64,000 bases of DNA from Actinophytocola sp036378875 (GTDB lineage Bacteria > Actinomycetota > Actinomycetes > Mycobacteriales > Pseudonocardiaceae): positions 1 through 64,000 of the forward strand of contig NZ_DASUVO010000142.1 in NCBI RefSeq assembly GCF_036378875.1. The letters run 5' to 3'. Numbering within the stretch: the first letter of the stretch is position 1; every line of letters begins with the position of its first letter. Shown piece after piece: positions 54,628 to 63,130 of the stretch. The position numbers and the translations under genes were made by a program. Under the pieces are notes generated by a model, which did not search any database, had not been told where the DNA came from, and saw nothing but the letters and a program-made list of their open reading frames with translations.

Positions 54628-55761
54628 CTAGATGGCGTATCGCCAAGCGGTCAGTGCGTAGCCGCCGAACCAGCCTGACAGCACAGCGGTGGCGGCCAGC
54701 ACCGCCAGCACCGTGCTGGTCCGTCGCCTCGCCAGACCGACGGCGACCGGTAGGAGCAGCGTGAACGCGGGCACGAGCAGTCGCATCTTGGAATAGGTCA
54801 CACCGCTGGACCCGGCCGTCATCACGAACAGCCCGATGCCGTAGACGACCAGTGGCCACGGCATTCTGCGCACCACCGTGACCACGCAGAGCGCCAGCGC
54901 GCCGAGGATCACGAGCACGTTCGTCGTCTCCATCACCGAGGCGTCGGACGTGAGGACGTTGCCGACGAACTCACCGGTCGCCTGCCCGCCGTCGAACCCC
55001 GTGCCCCACCCGGCCAGCTGCAGTTCGAACCAACCGAAGAGGCTGCCTGTGCGGTCCGCGACGAAGAGCAGGAACCCGCCGAGCCCCAGCGGGCAGATGA
55101 TCGCGGCGAACAGCCCACGCGAGGTGCGGCCATGCAGGAGCACCGCCAGGACGACGATCGCGATCAGCACACCCGCGCTCGGCCGCACCAGCCCGGCACC
55201 GACACAGCACGCCGCGGCCAGCCACCACCTGCGCTCCATCACGCCAACCAGCACCCAGGCGGCACACGCGCTGAACAACGCCTCGGAGTAGAACATAGAC
55301 AAGGTCACGGCCATCGGCGTCGACGCGAACAACGCCACACAGATCAGCCCGACCCGCCGGTCGCCGGCTAGGCGCGCGATGCCGTACGCGGCGACGACGC
55401 CCGCGCCGAGGCTGATCGCCAGACCGACGAACGGCAGCGAGGCCGAGGTGAGCCAGCCTCCCAGCGCGACCAGCATCGGGTAGCCGGGGAAGAACGCCAG
55501 CGTCGTGTTCGGTGTGGAGTTGCCGGCCGCGTCCACGAGCCCGTCACCGGTCGGTGCGTAGCCGCGCTCGGCGATGCCGAGGTACCAGTCGCCGTCCCAC
55601 GACGTCAGCACGTCCAGCAGCGTGCGGTCGTGGGTCGCGGCAAGCACCGACAGCACGACCAGCCCGACCAGCCGAACGGCGAGATAGATTCCGGCCGGGG
55701 CGAGCATGTGCCTGGTCAGTCTCTCCACACGCGACTCGGTGACGAGGAGTTCCGTTTGCAT
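54628..55761 (-). CDS. PIG-V-like membrane mannosyltransferase
   Basis: This protein of about 377 residues has around nine membrane helices. The first extracytoplasmic loop carries LTSWDGDWYLGIAERGYAPTGDG and NTTLAFFPGYPMLVALGG, the WDxxWY...FFPxYP pattern of PIG-V/GT-C mannosyltransferases that use polyprenyl-phosphate sugars. I chose ATG 55761 (MQTELLVTESRVERL). The open frame extends further upstream but there overlaps the divergent sigma-factor gene. The acceptor is unknown. Confidence 0.85.
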   Translation of the reverse strand: MQTELLVTESRVERLTRHMLAPAGIYLAVRLVGLVVLSVLAATHDRTLLDVLTSWDGDWYLGIAERGYAPTGDGLVDAAGNSTPNTTLAFFPGYPMLVALGGWLTSASLPFVGLAISLGAGVVAAYGIARLAGDRRVGLICVALFASTPMAVTLSMFYSEALFSACAAWVLVGVMERRWWLAAACCVGAGLVRPSAGVLIAIVVLAVLLHGRTSRGLFAAIICPLGLGGFLLFVADRTGSLFGWFELQLAGWGTGFDGGQATGEFVGNVLTSDASVMETTNVLVILGALALCVVTVVRRMPWPLVVYGIGLFVMTAGSSGVTYSKMRLLVPAFTLLLPVAVGLARRRTSTVLAVLAATAVLSGWFGGYALTAWRYAI

Positions 55762-55827
55762 GTGGCTATCTATGCCGCGACGACACTCGGGGGTTGCACG
55801 GAGTTTCCGCTGGCATACTCGACGTCG

Positions 55828-56334
55828 ATGACCACCGGGGGCGACGACTTCAGCGCGTACTTCGCGGCGCGGGCGCATACCCTGCGGGCCACGGCGTACC
55901 TCCTGTGCGGCGATTGGCACCGGGCCGAGGACATCACCCAGACGGCCATGACCAAGCTGTACCTCGCGTGGCCACGGCTGCGGGACCATGGCATGGACGC
56001 CTATGCACGCAAGGTCGTCGTACGGACGTTCCTCGCCGAGAACCGGCGGCTCTGGCACCGACGCGAACATCTCACCCACGAACCGCCGGAACCGGTCTCG
56101 GACACCGGTGATGTCACCCAGCGCCTGCTGGTGGAGGCCGCGCTCGCCACCGTGCCGCCGCGGCAGCGAGCGGTGCTCGTGCTGCGCTACTGGAACGACC
56201 TGTCCGTCGAGGACACCGCCGACGTGCTCGAATGCTCAACCGGCACGGTGAAGAGCCAAGCCGCGCGGGGCATCGCAGCACTCCGCAAACGACTCGGCCC
56301 GCACTTCGACATGCTGTCCAAGGACGGGAGGTGA
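55828..56334 (+). CDS. SigE-family RNA polymerase sigma factor
   Basis: This 168-residue group IV sigma factor has region 2 (DDFSAYFAARAHTLRATAYLLCGDWHRAEDITQTAMTKLYLAW) and region 4 (LATVPPRQRAVLVLRYWNDLSVEDTADVLECSTGTVKSQAARGIAALRKRL). The short spacing and FxxYFAARA start match the Streptomyces SigE-like family (TIGR02983). It is followed 4 bp later by a small membrane protein gene that may be its anti-sigma partner. It starts at ATG 55828. Confidence 0.92.
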   Translation: MTTGGDDFSAYFAARAHTLRATAYLLCGDWHRAEDITQTAMTKLYLAWPRLRDHGMDAYARKVVVRTFLAENRRLWHRREHLTHEPPEPVSDTGDVTQRLLVEAALATVPPRQRAVLVLRYWNDLSVEDTADVLECSTGTVKSQAARGIAALRKRLGPHFDMLSKDGR

Positions 56335-56337
56335 CCC

Positions 56338-56673
56338 GTGAACCGAGACGATGAGCAGATGAGAGCGTTGCTCGCCGAGGTAGGTGGGCAAGAGGGACCA
56401 CCGCTGGGTTTCAGTGCAGCCGGAATCGCCCGCCGCAGCCGCCGCATCAAACTCGCACGCTGGGGCGCCGGTGTCGCAGGCAGCGTCGTGGTGGCCGCCA
56501 TCATCACGTTCTCCGTGGCCCTGGCAACAAACCGCCCCGCCCCACCAGCAACCCCACCACCAGCCACCGCCACAACAACCGATTCCCCAGCAGCCACCGA
56601 GACCCCAACCACCACCTCAACCACAACCGCCACGACCACGGACGGCATAACCGGGGGCCCAGCGCCCACCTGA
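56338..56673 (+). CDS. Short membrane protein downstream of the sigma gene, possibly truncated anti-sigma-like
   Basis: This 111-residue protein starts at GTG 56338 after GGGAGG. It has an acidic N-terminus (NRDDEQMRALLAEVGGQ), one membrane helix (WGAGVAGSVVVAAIITFSVALA, about 41-62) and a Pro/Thr-rich tail. The layout matches small proteins encoded after SigE-like sigma factors. After the TGA the same frame continues with AALLDGSEYVPLAAC, which looks protein-like. The gene may have been shortened by a premature stop, or may simply end here. Confidence 0.75.
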   Translation: MNRDDEQMRALLAEVGGQEGPPLGFSAAGIARRSRRIKLARWGAGVAGSVVVAAIITFSVALATNRPAPPATPPPATATTTDSPAATETPTTTSTTTATTTDGITGGPAPT

Positions 56674-56782
56674 GCCGCCCTGCTCGACGGCAGCGAGTAC
56701 GTGCCCCTCGCGGCATGCGACCACCCCAAAGCACCGGCCACCACCCACCACCGGCACGACCACCCGCTACCCTGCAGGGCAG

Positions 56783-56867
56783 GGAGGCGTGGCAGAGCGG
56801 CCGAATGCACCTGTCTTGAAAACAGGAGTCCTTCACGGGACCGGGGGTTCAAATCCCTCCGCCTCCG
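56783..56867 (+). tRNA. tRNA-Ser (anticodon UGA)
   Basis: Class II tRNA. The acceptor stem GGAGGCG (56783-56789) pairs with CGCCTCC (56860-56866), with discriminator G at 56867. The anticodon loop CTTGAAA is closed by CCTGT/ACAGG, with anticodon TGA at 56817-56819. A long variable arm (GTCCTTCACGGGAC) is present and the T-loop is GGGGG-TTCAAAT-CCCTC. CCA is not encoded. It decodes UCA and related serine codons. Confidence 0.96.
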
Positions 56868-57297
56868 CTTCAGGCCTTTGACCAGCGGAAACGTTGGTCA
56901 GGTCACCCTTCCGGAGTGCTCAGTTGAGCGGGCACAGCGCTTCCAGTGCACCCGACCTGGTGATATTTCGACACCAGGATGGAGATCATGAAAGCGCGTT
57001 ACACGGCCCCGGCGAGTGGATCGAGACTTGCCTGTACGCGGTGCGCCGGCTCGGCGGGTGGGCGCAGAGCCAGGAGGAGCTGCTCGACCCGATCACGACT
57101 CGCGACGAGCGCCGTGTGTAGACGTGATCCGCAACTTCCGATCAACAAGAAGCCTTCCCCGCCAACACATCCAGACCTGGATGAAACGGCTCGCTGGCGA
57201 CATTGCAGATCGTCCACATGAAGAGGCCACGATGGACTGAAGCAGCGATACTCCTCTATGTCTGTGAGTTGAAGGATAGGTTGGGTGGGCACAGGCG
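56868..57297. other. Region after the tRNA without a convincing gene
   Basis: About 430 bp. One frame (ending near 57121) gives EWIETCLYAVRRLGGWAQSQEELLDPI, which looks protein-like but lacks a start with context or a known family. It may be a remnant of a gene. No integrase or repeat of the tRNA 3' end is visible in the window. Confidence 0.45.
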
Positions 57298-58305
57298 ATG
57301 GGGGACACCGTGTTGCGCATTCATTTCTCGACCGAGGATCTGTTGCGGATCCGGATCGCGGCGGAGCCGCATCCCATGTGGGAGGCCCTGTTGAGCCTCC
57401 ATATGGCGCAGACCCGCCAGGGGGAGCACGTTTTCGGACTGTGGCGGCGGTCACTGCGTGCCCGGCTGGCGCCGTGGAGCGGGCTGCTTCGCACGCTCTA
57501 CCGCCCGAAGGGCTACTCGCCGGACTTTCTGACCCCGGCAGCCGACGTGCCCGACTTCGACACCGGGCTCGAACTGCTCATGAGCACACCGAAAGCGAGG
57601 CTCCACGCCGACATCGCGGAACTCGCGGCCGAGATCGCCCTGCCGACCTGGGCACGCGGCATCGCGGCCGGCGAGCCAGAACCCATGGGACGCCTGCGGG
57701 AAGCGCTGACGCACTACCACGCGACCGCCCTCCAACCGCACTGGGTGAGCATCCGCCACCACGTGCGCGCGGACCGCGACAAGCTGGCCGACGTCGCCGT
57801 GGCGGCCGGCTTCGAGTCCGTGCTCGCGACACTGCACCCGACGGTCAACTGGCGTGCCCCCGTGCTGGACGTCGCCTACCCGGTCGACCAGGACCTGCAC
57901 CTGGAGGGCCGGGGGATCGTCCTGCTGCCGTCGTTCTTCTGCTGGTCCAACCCGATCACGTTGCTGAACCAGTCCGACACACCGGTGCTGGTCTACCCGG
58001 TCGAACGGGACCCCGACTGGGCGCTCGGCTGCTGCACGGACCTCGACGCCCGCACCCGGTCGCTGACCGCGTTGCTCGGCCACACCAGGACGGCCGTGCT
58101 CCGCGCCATCGCCGACCGGGCCCGGCTCACCACCACGGACCTCGCCAGGACGATCGGCATCTCGCTGGCCGGCGCCAGCCAGCACGCCACCGTGCTGCGC
58201 AACGCCGGCCTGGTGACCACCATCCGGCACCGGGGATCCGCACTGCACCAGGTCTCCGCCCGTGGCACCGCGCTGCTTGACCAGTGCTCGGCGGTCGCCG
58301 GCTGA
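57298..58305 (+). CDS. ArsR-type winged-helix regulator with DUF5937
   Basis: This protein of about 335 residues has an N-terminal region (LRIHFSTEDLLRIRIAAEPHPMWEALLSLHMAQ) typical of DUF5937. The C-terminal ArsR winged helix contains LLGHTRTAVLRAIADRARLTTTDLARTIGISLAGASQHATVLRNAGLVTTIRHRG. ATG 57298 is used. GTG 57310, five bases after GGGGG, is an equally good start. Such regulators usually control nearby transporters, but no obvious target lies next to it. Confidence 0.9.
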   Translation: MGDTVLRIHFSTEDLLRIRIAAEPHPMWEALLSLHMAQTRQGEHVFGLWRRSLRARLAPWSGLLRTLYRPKGYSPDFLTPAADVPDFDTGLELLMSTPKARLHADIAELAAEIALPTWARGIAAGEPEPMGRLREALTHYHATALQPHWVSIRHHVRADRDKLADVAVAAGFESVLATLHPTVNWRAPVLDVAYPVDQDLHLEGRGIVLLPSFFCWSNPITLLNQSDTPVLVYPVERDPDWALGCCTDLDARTRSLTALLGHTRTAVLRAIADRARLTTTDLARTIGISLAGASQHATVLRNAGLVTTIRHRGSALHQVSARGTALLDQCSAVAG

Positions 58306-58477
58306 GGTCGGCCATGCCGTGCGACAGCGCCGGATCACTATGGGAGACAGTTGGTGATCGAGTGGACCCAACCCCACGCGACGCCCGGCTTCGCTCATTG
58401 ATCGCAGTCTCCTACGCGGTCGGAATACCGGCATGGAGCACTGGTCCGGGCATTGAGATGTTGGGGCTGGCACTTCA

Positions 58478-59332
58478 ATGAACGCACGAGATAATGACGC
58501 CATGTCAGACGTTCGTCGGCCGGTTGCTCCTCGTCCGTCGCGGGGTGTCGCCGGTCGGCGTTCGCCCCGTGTGGGTCTTCGCCAGCCTGTGGTCGAACGG
58601 CGGGTGCTGGATGAGCGAAGTCGGCTTGAGAAGTTCTGGGTGAAGTTCAAGGAGTATGGGACAGCTGCGGCGTTGGGCAGCGCGATAACCTTTGCGGCTG
58701 GTTTCTACTTCGACTTCATTGACGTCGAGATGAAGTCCCAGGAGCAAGCCGCCAGCAGGATACGTGATGCGCAGGAGAAGCTTGACTCACCCACGATCTC
58801 GGATCAGTTGAGCGGTATCGATGACTTCCAGCGGATCGCGGAGGACTATCCCGATCATGCGCTGAAGAGGGCGATCGATCGGATCGCTGTCTTCCTCCAG
58901 CTCCGCACCGACGTTCGCAAGGACCCGACGTGTGGTTCGCCTGACACTACGCGGCTGGCGACGTCGGCGTTGAAGGCCATCGGCGAACTGAATGATGCGA
59001 GTGTCGGCATTATCGACCTGCGGTACACGTGCTTGACCAATGTCGACGTCGCGGGGTTGAACCTGAGGGACGTGGATTTTGCCAAAGCCAACCTCAGTCA
59101 CGCCGCGTTTGTCGAGACCGACCTGCGTGGCGCGCGTTTCGACTACGCGAACCTGGACGGCACGCAGTTCGCGGAGGTCAACCTGGCGGCATCGTCGTTG
59201 TGTTATGCCGACTTCTCGCACGTCGACTTCCGATCGGGAACGATCTTGACGGACGCGCTGGTCGACACCTCGACGGTCGAGTCCCTCGCCGGTGGAGCTA
59301 CGGACGTCTCGCGAACGAGTCCCTGCCCCTGA
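58478..59332 (+). CDS. Pentapeptide-repeat membrane-anchored protein
   Basis: This 284-residue protein has an N-terminal basic region, one membrane helix (GTAAALGSAITFAAGFYFDFI, about 61-81), a coiled stretch, and a right-handed pentapeptide-repeat helix in the C-terminal third (NLRDVDFAKANLSHAAFVETDLRGARFDYANLDGTQFAEVNL). An internal ATG at 58502 is an alternative start. Base composition is less GC-rich than the neighbouring genes. The function of such membrane-tethered repeats is unknown. They may bind proteins. Confidence 0.85.
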   Translation: MNARDNDAMSDVRRPVAPRPSRGVAGRRSPRVGLRQPVVERRVLDERSRLEKFWVKFKEYGTAAALGSAITFAAGFYFDFIDVEMKSQEQAASRIRDAQEKLDSPTISDQLSGIDDFQRIAEDYPDHALKRAIDRIAVFLQLRTDVRKDPTCGSPDTTRLATSALKAIGELNDASVGIIDLRYTCLTNVDVAGLNLRDVDFAKANLSHAAFVETDLRGARFDYANLDGTQFAEVNLAASSLCYADFSHVDFRSGTILTDALVDTSTVESLAGGATDVSRTSPCP

Positions 59333-59409
59333 CTTGCCATGCGGGGCGGTCATCCGCATATTTCTACGCTAATGATATTAATGATCCAGTGGGCATAAAG
59401 ACCTGAGCC

Positions 59410-59453
59410 ACCCGTTTGGGTGATAGCTGCAACAGGTATTCACCCAAACGGGT
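59410..59453. terminator. Strong hairpin after the pentapeptide-repeat gene
   Basis: acccgtttgggtga (59410-59423) and tcacccaaacgggt (59440-59453) form a perfect 14-bp stem with a 16-nt loop. It lies 78 bp after the stop codon, in an unusually AT-rich stretch. It is probably a terminator, though no T-run follows directly. Confidence 0.7.
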
Positions 59454-59591
59454 TGATGCTGGCTACTGAACGTACTTGAAACGCCCTGGCCTGGGTCGAT
59501 AAGTCGTGTCTCTGATCGAATTTCTCATGTTCCCAACAGGTTGGGTGATGGGCGAGTGTCGCGGCGACCCCGGCTGTGGGACCATCCCGAC

Positions 59592-60743
59592 ATGGTGTCC
59601 CCGCCAGCGGAAAGCCTGGTTGGCCGTCATCCTCGTCGCACCTTCGCACTGGGACTGACGGTGACGGTGGTGGCTGCCGCTCTGACTTCATCGCAACTGC
59701 AATGGAAGCCACTGCTCGAAAAGTCGTGGCTGACGGTGGCCGCGATGGGCGTCACTGACAGCCTGATCGTCCGGTTGGGCGCACGCATGGGCTTTTTTCG
59801 CGATGAAGGGCTGGATATCGGCTTCGACGACATCAAGATCGTCACCAGTGGACCCGAGTCGTTGAGGTTGTTGGACCGCGGGGACGTCGACGTGGCGTAC
59901 TCGACCTACGTCCCGTTTGTGTTTTCGGCTCTTGATCCGAAAATTGACGACGTCGCGGTTGTCGCGCCCACGTCTTCGGCCCGTCCACACAGTTGCGTGA
60001 TCGTGGCGAACCCTGTCTCCGGGATCAAGTCGCCGCAGCAGCTTGTTGGCAAGAAGGTGGCCGTGACGGCCGAGGAAAGCCAGTCGGCGGCAATGCTGTC
60101 TGCCAGGTTGCTGGAGGTCGGCATCGATCCAGACGATGTCGACATCGTCTCCGTTCAGTTCTCCGAGATGGTTCGTCGGGTCGAGGATGGGACGCTCGAC
60201 GCCGCCTTCCTGACGGACCCGTACCTGTCGATGGCGACAATCGACTACGAGGCCGTCGAAGCTTTTGATATAGGCGCCGGCAAGTTGTTCGGTATTCCGA
60301 CCGCCGGGTTCGGCGCCAAGGTCAAGTTCAAGGAAGAGCATCCGAACACGGTGGCGGCTTTTCGTCGGGGAATGAAGCGAGCGACCGAATATGCGCGGGC
60401 GCACTCGAAGGATCTCGCCCGCGAGGTCTGGGAAAGTGCCGGCATTCGTAAAGACGTGGCTTTGCGGGGAACGAAGCTGCACCTCGAAACTCGAATCGAC
60501 GAGAGTGAGCTACAGCGAGTTCCTGACCTCATGCGCGACGTTGGCATGACGAAGGGCAGCGTCGATGCCGGGGACCTGCTTGTCAGCTGGCCGACGTCGA
60601 CCGGCCACGACTCTCAGTCGGCACGGCTGCCGACTCTGGTGGGGGTCGGGTTGGCGGGTCGGTACATCACGTGTCGTCGGGTGTCCAGCGTGCGACGACA
60701 GGCACTTCGTTCGCACAAGCGCCACTCCCCGGTGCGCGCATAG
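59592..60743 (+). CDS. NitT/TauT-type substrate-binding protein (orphan)
   Basis: This protein of about 383 residues has an N-terminal hydrophobic signal or anchor (RTFALGLTVTVVAAALTSS). An SsuA/NMT1-like periplasmic-binding fold follows: LIVRLGARMGFFRDEGLDIGF, ESLRLLDRGDVDVAYSTYVPFVFSA, SGIKSPQQLVGKKVAVTAEES and DAAFLTDPYLSMA. The C-terminal 45 residues are an Arg/Ser-rich extension beyond the usual end. No permease or ATPase gene is adjacent, so it is an orphan in this window. ATG 59592 is chosen because it precedes the signal sequence. Confidence 0.85.
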   Translation: MVSPPAESLVGRHPRRTFALGLTVTVVAAALTSSQLQWKPLLEKSWLTVAAMGVTDSLIVRLGARMGFFRDEGLDIGFDDIKIVTSGPESLRLLDRGDVDVAYSTYVPFVFSALDPKIDDVAVVAPTSSARPHSCVIVANPVSGIKSPQQLVGKKVAVTAEESQSAAMLSARLLEVGIDPDDVDIVSVQFSEMVRRVEDGTLDAAFLTDPYLSMATIDYEAVEAFDIGAGKLFGIPTAGFGAKVKFKEEHPNTVAAFRRGMKRATEYARAHSKDLAREVWESAGIRKDVALRGTKLHLETRIDESELQRVPDLMRDVGMTKGSVDAGDLLVSWPTSTGHDSQSARLPTLVGVGLAGRYITCRRVSSVRRQALRSHKRHSPVRA

Positions 60744-60746
60744 CCC

Positions 60747-61211
60747 CTATTCGCCGTCGGAGAGGTGGGTCAGTACTCGTTCGAAGATGTGTGCCAGCGC
60801 CGCCTGGTCGCTGTCGCTGAGCAGGTTGATCAGGTGTGCCCGCACGCCGGTGACATGCGTCGGGGCGGTTTCGCGGAGGCGGGCTCTGCCAGCTTCCGTG
60901 ATCTCGGCGAACACGCCGCGGGCGTCGTCGCCGCATTCGGTTCGCTGGACGAGGCCGGTGGCTTCCATACGGGCGATCTGGTGGGACAGACGGCTCTTCG
61001 ACGACGCTACCTCGCCGGCGAGTTGGGCCATGCGCATGCGGCCGCCCTCTCGCTCGGACAGTCTGACCAGCACCTCGTAGTCCGCGAGTGCCAGCCCGTG
61101 TTGGTCCTGCAACTCTCGGTTGAGTTGTTTGCGGAGCAATTCGCTGGCGATCACGTACGCGCGCCAGGCCCGCATCTCGCCGTCGTCGAGCCAGTGCGGT
61201 TCGCTTGTCAT
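60747..61211 (-). CDS. MarR-family transcriptional regulator
   Basis: This 154-residue winged-helix protein contains LNRELQDQHGLALADYEVLVRLSE, MAQLAGEVASSKSRLSHQIARMEATGLVQRTECGDDARGVFAEITEAG, and a C-terminal dimer helix. ATG 61211 follows GAGG by 8 bp. A GTG at 61220 overlaps that element. It converges with the substrate-binding protein gene 3 bp away. Ligand and targets are unknown. Confidence 0.93.
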   Translation of the reverse strand: MTSEPHWLDDGEMRAWRAYVIASELLRKQLNRELQDQHGLALADYEVLVRLSEREGGRMRMAQLAGEVASSKSRLSHQIARMEATGLVQRTECGDDARGVFAEITEAGRARLRETAPTHVTGVRAHLINLLSDSDQAALAHIFERVLTHLSDGE

Positions 61212-61265
61212 CGCGGTCACCTCGCCAAGCCTAGAACCTGCTGCTTTCGCCGGCAGGCGCGGCGT

Positions 61266-61628
61266 TCAGCCGTCGAAGCGGCGGCGGGACGCTTCGATGT
61301 GGCCGAGGTAGCGCTGCGTCCAGTCGCACATGCCGTCGACCGTCTTGCGCAGGCCCTGGCCCGCCGCGGTGAGGGTGTACTCGACCCGCGGCGGCACCGT
61401 CGGGTGCACGTCTCGCAGAAGCAGGCCGTTGCGTTCCAACATGCGCAGGTTCTGGGTGAGCATCTTGTGGCTGATGCCCTCGACCTCGCCCCGCAGCTCG
61501 CCGAAGCGGAGGGTGCGTTCACCCAGCGCCTCGATGATCAGGAGTGCCCACTTGTTGGCGACGTCCGAGAAGATCTCCCGCGCCAGCGAGTCGGCGCGTG
61601 CCAGGTCGGACGAGCTCTTGGTCACCAT
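61266..61628 (-). CDS. HxlR-family transcriptional regulator
   Basis: This 120-residue winged helix has the HxlR pattern: SDVANKWALLIIEALGERTLRFGELRGEVEGISHKMLTQNLRMLERNGLLLRDVHPTVPPRVEYTLTAAGQGL. It is divergent from a RidA-family gene, with 93 bp containing paired direct repeats. It probably represses the RidA gene and itself in response to a reactive metabolite. This is a typical HxlR arrangement. Confidence 0.93.
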   Translation of the reverse strand: MVTKSSSDLARADSLAREIFSDVANKWALLIIEALGERTLRFGELRGEVEGISHKMLTQNLRMLERNGLLLRDVHPTVPPRVEYTLTAAGQGLRKTVDGMCDWTQRYLGHIEASRRRFDG

Positions 61629-61630
61629 GA

Positions 61631-61698
61631 GGTTCCTCAGTCACTAAAAAGTGCGTTCTTCCACGTCAGCGCCCACTCTCCTATGGTTCCTGAGTAAC
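61631..61698. promoter_or_regulatory. Direct repeats in the HxlR/RidA intergenic region
   Basis: ggttcctcagtcac (61631-61644) and ggttcctgagtaac (61685-61698) differ at two positions and lie 54 bp apart between divergent genes, one copy near each start. The second is itself partly palindromic (ggtt...aacc). They are the likely HxlR operators. Confidence 0.65.
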
Positions 61699-61721
61699 CA
61701 CAAGAGAGTAAGGGGACAAAC

Positions 61722-62129
61722 ATGGCCATCACACTGGTGAACCCGCGCGGGCTGCCGGCGATCGACTCGTACCGGCAGGTGGCGGTCGCGGAAGGGACGA
61801 GGACGGTGTTCGTCGCCGGGCAGGTTTCATGGGACGCCGACGGGGTCACGGTCGGCGAAGGGGATCTCGCCGCCCAGGTCGAGCAGTGCTATCTCAACGT
61901 CGGCAAGGCTCTGGCCGACGTCGGTGCTTCCTTCGCGGACGTGGCGCGACTGACCGTCTACGTCGTCGACTGGACTCCCGACAAGCTGTCCGACTTCCTG
62001 GCGGGGGTCGAGCGGGCGACCGCGAAGTTGGGGGTGACCCCGGTGCCGCCGGCCACCCTGCTGGGCGTGGCGGCGCTCCACATCCCCGATCACCTGGTCG
62101 AGATCGAGGCCATCGCGGTCATGGACTGA
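61722..62129 (+). CDS. RidA/YjgF-family protein
   Basis: This 135-residue protein has the Rid fold: TVFVAGQVSWDADGVTVGEGDLAAQVEQCYLNVGKALADVGASFADVARLTVYVVD, and ATLLGVAALHIPDHLVEIEAIAVMD. A RidA-type Arg is not seen at the usual site near the C-terminus (VAALHIPDHLVEIEA). It may be a non-canonical Rid subfamily with a different substrate. The gene is divergent from hxlR-type and overlaps the convergent methyltransferase by 11 bp. Confidence 0.9.
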   Translation: MAITLVNPRGLPAIDSYRQVAVAEGTRTVFVAGQVSWDADGVTVGEGDLAAQVEQCYLNVGKALADVGASFADVARLTVYVVDWTPDKLSDFLAGVERATAKLGVTPVPPATLLGVAALHIPDHLVEIEAIAVMD

Positions 62130-62853
62130 GCGGTTTGCGGTAGATCGACACGTGTAGCTCGGACTTCGGACCGAACGCGCCGCCGTGCCAGTCGGCCCAG
62201 CGGTGTTCCAGCTCCAGGCCGGCGAGGCGGGCCATCAGGTCCATCTCGTGGTGGGTGACGTGCCGGCCGGAGATCGGGTAGAACTTCGTGCCGGTCGGCT
62301 CCATCGCCACCCACGTGCCCGTGTACAGGGAGGTCGCGCGGTCGATCAGGCCGCCGGCCAGGATCAGGCGGTCCTCCTCCACCTGCACGACCGCCATTTT
62401 GCCCCGATCGGGTGACGGCGGATCGACCACGACGGTCTCCAGCACGAACCGGCCACCCGGCCGCAGGTGAGCCGCCGCGTTGCGGAACAGCGTGACCTGA
62501 TCCTCCTGCGTGGTCAGCACGAAGATCGAGTTGAACGCGATGAAGGCGAGCGAGAACTCCCGCTCCAGCGACACCGTCGTCATGTCCGCCTCGACGATGG
62601 TGACCGCCGACGTCTTCTCCCTCAGCTTCGCCAGCATCTCCGGGCTGATGTCGACGCCGACGATCTCGACGCCGCGTTCGGCCAGCGGTACCGCGAGCCG
62701 CCCCGTGCCGACCCCGAACTCCAGGACCGGCCCGCCCTCGGCGAGGTCGGCCAGCGCGTCCACCGCGCCCTTGTCGTCCATGATGTCCGCGGACCACTCG
62801 TCGTAGGTGTCCGCCCAGCGCGCCCCGAAGAGGCGCGGATCAAATGTCCCCAT
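62119..62853 (-). CDS. Class I SAM-dependent methyltransferase
   Basis: This 244-residue Rossmann-fold methyltransferase has motif I PVLEFGVGTGRLAVPLAERGVEIVGVDIS, followed by VTIVEADMT (motif II) and FNSIFVLTTQEDQVTLFRNAAAHLRPGGRFVLE (post-motifs). The start is ATG 62853 (GTFDPRLFGARWADTYDEW). The open frame continues upstream, but that part is not family-like. The substrate is unknown. Confidence 0.92.
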   Translation of the reverse strand: MGTFDPRLFGARWADTYDEWSADIMDDKGAVDALADLAEGGPVLEFGVGTGRLAVPLAERGVEIVGVDISPEMLAKLREKTSAVTIVEADMTTVSLEREFSLAFIAFNSIFVLTTQEDQVTLFRNAAAHLRPGGRFVLETVVVDPPSPDRGKMAVVQVEEDRLILAGGLIDRATSLYTGTWVAMEPTGTKFYPISGRHVTHHEMDLMARLAGLELEHRWADWHGGAFGPKSELHVSIYRKPLSP

Positions 62854-63130
62854 GACGCCAACCTGGCAAAAGCAGCCCGGCGGCGCCAACCGATTCGTCC
62901 CAGGACGTAACGAGGGCCGTTCGTAACGTTTTGACCGTCGATTTCGCTCAGTGTGTTTGTTACTCTCTGCAAGCTTCGTGTGCCTCGGTCCGAGGGGCTG
63001 GCCTGGGGGGACAGATTCTGGTGTGCCGTTGCGGCCTGGCTCGCAAATTCGGGTGTGAGATTCCGTGAGCTCGCGCGTTCTCCCTGATGACACGGCGGAA
63101 CCGGACTCGGAGCGTGGGCAGGAAACCGAC

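Noticed and set aside
56894..57240. Short frames after tRNA-Ser as real genes or as an integrated element
   Set aside because: They have no start with context, no integrase and no repeat of the tRNA 3' end, so an integration site is not supported.
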